From: Micromonospora chokoriensis
GTDB taxonomy: Bacteria; Actinomycetota; Actinomycetes; Mycobacteriales; Micromonosporaceae
Direction of reading: 5' to 3'
Length of the DNA: 64,000 bases
Assembly: GCF_000718555.1 (NCBI RefSeq)
Contig: NZ_JOAN01000001.1
Span: 496,001-560,000 of the forward strand
Position 1 is the first letter of the stretch. Every line of letters begins with the position of its first letter. The notes beneath the pieces were generated by a model that was not told the DNA's origin, did not search any database, and saw nothing but the letters and a program-made list of their open reading frames with translations. The translations under genes and the position numbers were made by a program. This document shows, piece by piece, positions 62,278 to 64,000 of the stretch.

Positions 62278-63861
62278 CTGAGACTCGAACTGCGCGGCAT
62301 CACCAAGCGGTTCGGTGATCTGGTCGCCAACGACCACATCGACCTGACGGTGGAGCCTGGAGAGATTCACGCCCTGCTCGGCGAGAACGGCGCGGGCAAG
62401 TCGACCCTGATGAACGTGCTCTACGGGCTCTACCAGCCCGACGAGGGCGAGATCCTGGTCGACGGCAAGCCGCTGAAGCTGAAGGGCCCATCCGACGCGA
62501 TCGGTGCCGGGATCGGCATGGTGCACCAGCACTTCATGCTGGTGCCGGTCTTCACCGTCACCGAGAACATCATGCTCGGCGCCGAGCAGGTCAGGGGCGG
62601 CATCGCCGGCTTCCTGGACCGGCGTCGGGCCCGGCGCGAGGTCGCCGAGGTGTCCGAGCGCTACAACCTCCGGGTCGACCCGGACGCGGTGATCGAGGAC
62701 CTGCCGGTCGGCATCCAGCAACGAGTCGAGATCGTCAAGGCGCTCACCCGCGACGTCGACCTGCTCATCCTGGACGAGCCGACCGCGGTGCTCACCCCCC
62801 AGGAGACCGAGGAGTTGCTGACGGTCATGCGGTCGCTCAAGGCGGCCGGCAAGTCGATCGTCTTCATCACCCACAAGCTCGGCGAGGTCAAGGCCATCGC
62901 CGACCGGATCACGGTGATCCGGCGCGGAAAGACCGTCGGCACCGCCTCGCCGGAGGCCAGCCGGGACGAGCTGGCCGCGCTGATGGTCGGGCGCAACGTC
63001 CGGCTCACCGTGGACAAGGCCCCGGCCACGCCGGGCGAGCCGGTGCTGGAGGTGGCCGGGCTCGTCGTCGACGACGACCGGCAGATCCGCGCGGTCGACG
63101 GCATCGACCTGACCGTACGCGCCGGTGAGGTGCTCGGCGTGGCGGGCGTGCAGGGCAACGGGCAGACCGAGCTGATCGAGGCGATCATGGGCCTGCGCCC
63201 GGTGCTCGCCGGCACGGTCAGCCTGGCCGGTGACCGGATCGACGGCTGGAAGCCCAAGAAGGTGCTCCGGGCGGGCGTCGGCTACGTGCCCGAGGACCGC
63301 AGCGTGGACGGCCTGGTCAAGGAGTTCAGCGTCGCGGAGAACCTGGTACTGGACATCTACGACCGGCCGCCGTTCGGTTCCGGGCTCGCGCTGAAGCCGG
63401 ACGCGATCGCCGCCTCCGCCAAGGAGCGGATCGAGCAGTTCGACGTCCGTACCTCATCGGCCGACACGGCGGTGGGCACCCTCTCCGGTGGCAACCAGCA
63501 GAAGGTGATCGTGGCCCGGGAGCTGTCCCGGCCGCTGAAGCTCTTCATCGCCGCCCAGCCGACCCGTGGCGTCGACGTCGGGTCGATCGAGTTCATCCAC
63601 AGCCAGATCATCCGCGAACGGGACATCGGCACCGCCGTCCTGGTGGTCTCCAGCGAACTCGACGAGGTGATCGGGCTGGCCGACCGGATCGCGGTGATGT
63701 ACCGCGGTCGGATCATCGGCATCGTCGGCCCGGACACCCCACGCGAGGAGATCGGCCTGCTGATGGCCGGCATCAGCCCGGACGCGGCCCACGAGGCCAC
63801 CGCGGCGACCGGCGAGGGCCCGGCGAACGCCGACGGTTCCGCGAGCGAGGACGAGGCATGA
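62278..63861 (+). CDS. BMP-type nucleoside ABC transporter ATP-binding protein (two ABC domains), apparent CTG start
   Basis: 527 residues if started at CTG 62278, reading [20 protein letters not shown]. An AGGAGG at 62267-62272, five bases away, is an ideal ribosome site, and a stop (62242-62244) blocks any longer frame; a GTG at 62350 would cut off about 24 residues of the first domain. Two ATPase domains: [18 protein letters not shown] with [20 protein letters not shown], then [16 protein letters not shown] (degenerate Walker A) with [20 protein letters not shown]. This ribose/BMP-type layout (RbsA/YufO) powers import with the lipoprotein. Overlaps the next gene (ATGA). Confidence 0.93.
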   Translation: MRLELRGITKRFGDLVANDHIDLTVEPGEIHALLGENGAGKSTLMNVLYGLYQPDEGEILVDGKPLKLKGPSDAIGAGIGMVHQHFMLVPVFTVTENIMLGAEQVRGGIAGFLDRRRARREVAEVSERYNLRVDPDAVIEDLPVGIQQRVEIVKALTRDVDLLILDEPTAVLTPQETEELLTVMRSLKAAGKSIVFITHKLGEVKAIADRITVIRRGKTVGTASPEASRDELAALMVGRNVRLTVDKAPATPGEPVLEVAGLVVDDDRQIRAVDGIDLTVRAGEVLGVAGVQGNGQTELIEAIMGLRPVLAGTVSLAGDRIDGWKPKKVLRAGVGYVPEDRSVDGLVKEFSVAENLVLDIYDRPPFGSGLALKPDAIAASAKERIEQFDVRTSSADTAVGTLSGGNQQKVIVARELSRPLKLFIAAQPTRGVDVGSIEFIHSQIIRERDIGTAVLVVSSELDEVIGLADRIAVMYRGRIIGIVGPDTPREEIGLLMAGISPDAAHEATAATGEGPANADGSASEDEA

Positions 63862-64000
63862 CCACCAACCCCAACCCGCAGTCGGGCTCCCCCGACAAGG
63901 AGCCGGCGAGCGAGGCCCAGGCCGCGCAGAACGCCCTCGGCAACACCGAACGGGCCGAGACGGCGACCCTGCCGGGCCGCCCACAGCCTGAATCGGAGCC
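63858..64000 (+). CDS. ABC transporter permease, N-terminus (window-truncated)
   Basis: Starts at ATG 63858, four bases overlapping the ATPase stop, and runs off the window. The visible 47 residues ([20 protein letters not shown]...) are a disordered hydrophilic leader; the membrane part is outside. The permease call rests only on order in a BMP importer operon (inference). Confidence 0.7.
   Translation, partial: MTTNPNPQSGSPDKEPASEAQAAQNALGNTERAETATLPGRPQPESE

Overview
This is a very GC-rich, densely packed chromosomal segment from an actinobacterium, most likely Micromonospora or a close relative in Micromonosporaceae. The family call is inferred from base composition, frequent GTG/TTG starts, and actinobacterial gene orders: galU-moeA-rimJ-sepX; rsmI/protein mannosyltransferase (divergent); metG-tatD-rsmA-ispE-ABC-F; tRNA-Gln-glmU-prs-rplY-pth; and cysQ-cysD-cysN. 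I see no prophage, transposase, CRISPR array or rRNA. The window is a housekeeping core with accessory genes and intergenic palindromes between the blocks.

Layout. 1-7200: end of a SigE-type ECF sigma factor with a membrane-anchored propeller-like partner, a PHP phosphoesterase, MarC, a RecB/Cas4-like nuclease, an MpaB-type oxygenase, a Fur regulator and small membrane proteins. 7200-15260: two perfect DnaA boxes and a palindromic repeat, then FmdB and 5-formyl-THF cyclo-ligase (minus), a HAMP-GAF-GGDEF diguanylate cyclase, galU, moeA, a RimJ-type acetyltransferase and sepX. 15260-24200: tRNA-Ala(CGC), repeats, a probable broken gene, a Gfo/Idh/MocA oxidoreductase, a secreted protein, a DUF4352 protein, a phosphopantetheinyl transferase, and a coupled pair of surface proteins (VWA protein plus partner). 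24200-39250: protein mannosyltransferase, rsmI, metG, tatD, rsmA, ispE (overlapped by a 26-codon ORF), an ABC-F protein, two DUF4383 paralogues around a 23-bp perfect palindrome, a TetR regulator and an acyl-CoA desaturase with an operator-like dyad. 39550-47320: tRNA-Gln(TTG), glmU, prs, rplY, pth, cysQ, cysD, cysN. 47320-57540: two large palindromes, galK-galE (minus), a CorC-like protein without its membrane domain, trpS, a 2H phosphoesterase, BrkB, a YtrA-type GntR regulator, and a GH13 alpha-glucosidase under a LacI regulator. 57800-64000: a GT2/GT-C glycosylation cluster, then a BMP-type nucleoside ABC importer (lipoprotein, ATPase with an apparent CTG start, start of a permease).

How the genes work together. 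GalU, GalE and GalK belong to UDP-sugar metabolism, and GlmU makes UDP-GlcNAc for the wall. CysD/CysN activate sulfate, and CysQ probably removes PAP/PAPS. RsmI, RsmA, MetG, TrpS, Pth and L25 serve translation. The GT2/GT-C cluster, the PMT and the VWA pair probably act at the cell envelope. The clearest unexplained signals are (i) several families of intergenic palindromes, (ii) paired DnaA boxes far from any visible origin, (iii) the translationally coupled VWA/partner pair, (iv) the CTG start with an ideal Shine-Dalgarno, and (v) the short ORF overlapping ispE.
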